Origin: Deferribacteraceae bacterium
GTDB lineage: Bacteria; Chrysiogenota; Deferribacteres; Deferribacterales; JAISNW01
Direction of reading: 5' to 3'
DNA: 6,703 nucleotides
Assembly (NCBI GenBank): GCA_031278965.1
Contig: JAITJJ010000001.1
Location: 1 to 6,703 of the forward strand
Shown: positions 6,657 through 6,703 of the stretch, piece by piece
How positions within the stretch are numbered: position 1 is the first letter of the stretch
Layout of the letters: each line of letters begins with the position of its first letter
Notes under the pieces: model-generated
What the model was told of the DNA's origin: nothing
Seen by the model: the letters and a program-made list of their open reading frames with translations, nothing else
The model's database searches: none
Position numbers and translations under genes: made by a program

Positions 6657-6703
6657 TCTGAAAGATAGGCGGAGTGCGGGAATGAAATCCCGTGTTTTTC
6701 AGA
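6657..6703. other. Nested inverted repeat at the right edge
   Basis: An outer arm TCTGAAAGA (6657-6665) pairs with TTTTTCAGA (6695-6703) over nine positions, one of them a G-T wobble. Inside it CGGGA (6677-6681) and TCCCG (6688-6692) form a five-base stem around a six-base loop, followed by TG and a five-T run. On the plus strand the inner hairpin with its T-run resembles a weak rho-independent terminator. The outer arms might instead mark a repeat or insertion-sequence end, or a structured RNA. The arm may continue past the window. The stretch before it, 6572-6656, shows nothing I can identify. Confidence 0.35.

Noticed and set aside
1..6703. CRISPR array, tRNA/rRNA gene, or a novel defence system
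   Set aside because: No regularly spaced repeats, no tRNA-like cloverleaf or rRNA signature, and no nuclease, helicase or toxin gene beyond the chaperone AAA+ protein were seen.

Overview
The window is an intact four-gene protein-quality-control operon on the minus strand, roughly 1200 to 5780. It is flanked on both sides by decayed accessory DNA. In transcription order the operon is hsp20, dnaJ, hspR, clpB: a small holdase chaperone, a class A J-domain protein, a MerR-family heat-shock repressor and the ClpB disaggregase. Adjacent reading frames touch or nearly touch: hsp20/dnaJ share one base, dnaJ/hspR are 73 bases apart or overlap depending on the start, and hspR/clpB overlap as ATGA. One transcript is therefore likely. 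dnaK and grpE, the usual partners, are not in the window.

Upstream of hsp20 is a readable promoter: TTGACA, a 17-base spacer, TATGTT, an A/T-rich tract just upstream and a good AAGGAG ribosome site. A sequence resembling the HspR operator (HAIR, CTTGAGT-N7-ACTCAAG) overlaps the -35 box. The simplest model is autoregulation: HspR made by the third gene binds in front of the first gene and is released under protein-folding stress. This rests on family knowledge plus an imperfect motif and is not demonstrated here.

The left flank (1-1127) holds the remnant of an IS256/mutator-type transposase on the plus strand. Next to it, on the minus strand, is a broken secreted-type alpha/beta hydrolase gene. 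It has two in-frame TGA codons, a frame disturbance exactly at the catalytic-serine motif, and no recognisable catalytic-histidine region. The right flank (about 5960-6703) holds the 5' part of an IS1202/ISNCY-like transposase with a one-base frame break. After it come an unrecognised open frame interrupted by a single TAA and, at the very edge, a nested inverted repeat.

The organism cannot be named from this. HspR control of a dnaJ/clpB operon occurs in several phyla (Actinobacteria, Epsilonproteobacteria, some Deltaproteobacteria and others). The moderate base composition argues against a high-GC actinomycete. The transposase and hydrolase types faintly suggest an anaerobic, possibly host-associated bacterium, perhaps a spirochaete, but this is only a guess. 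I see no clearly new biological system. The points most worth checking are the HspR operator, the unrecognised interrupted frame and the edge structure.
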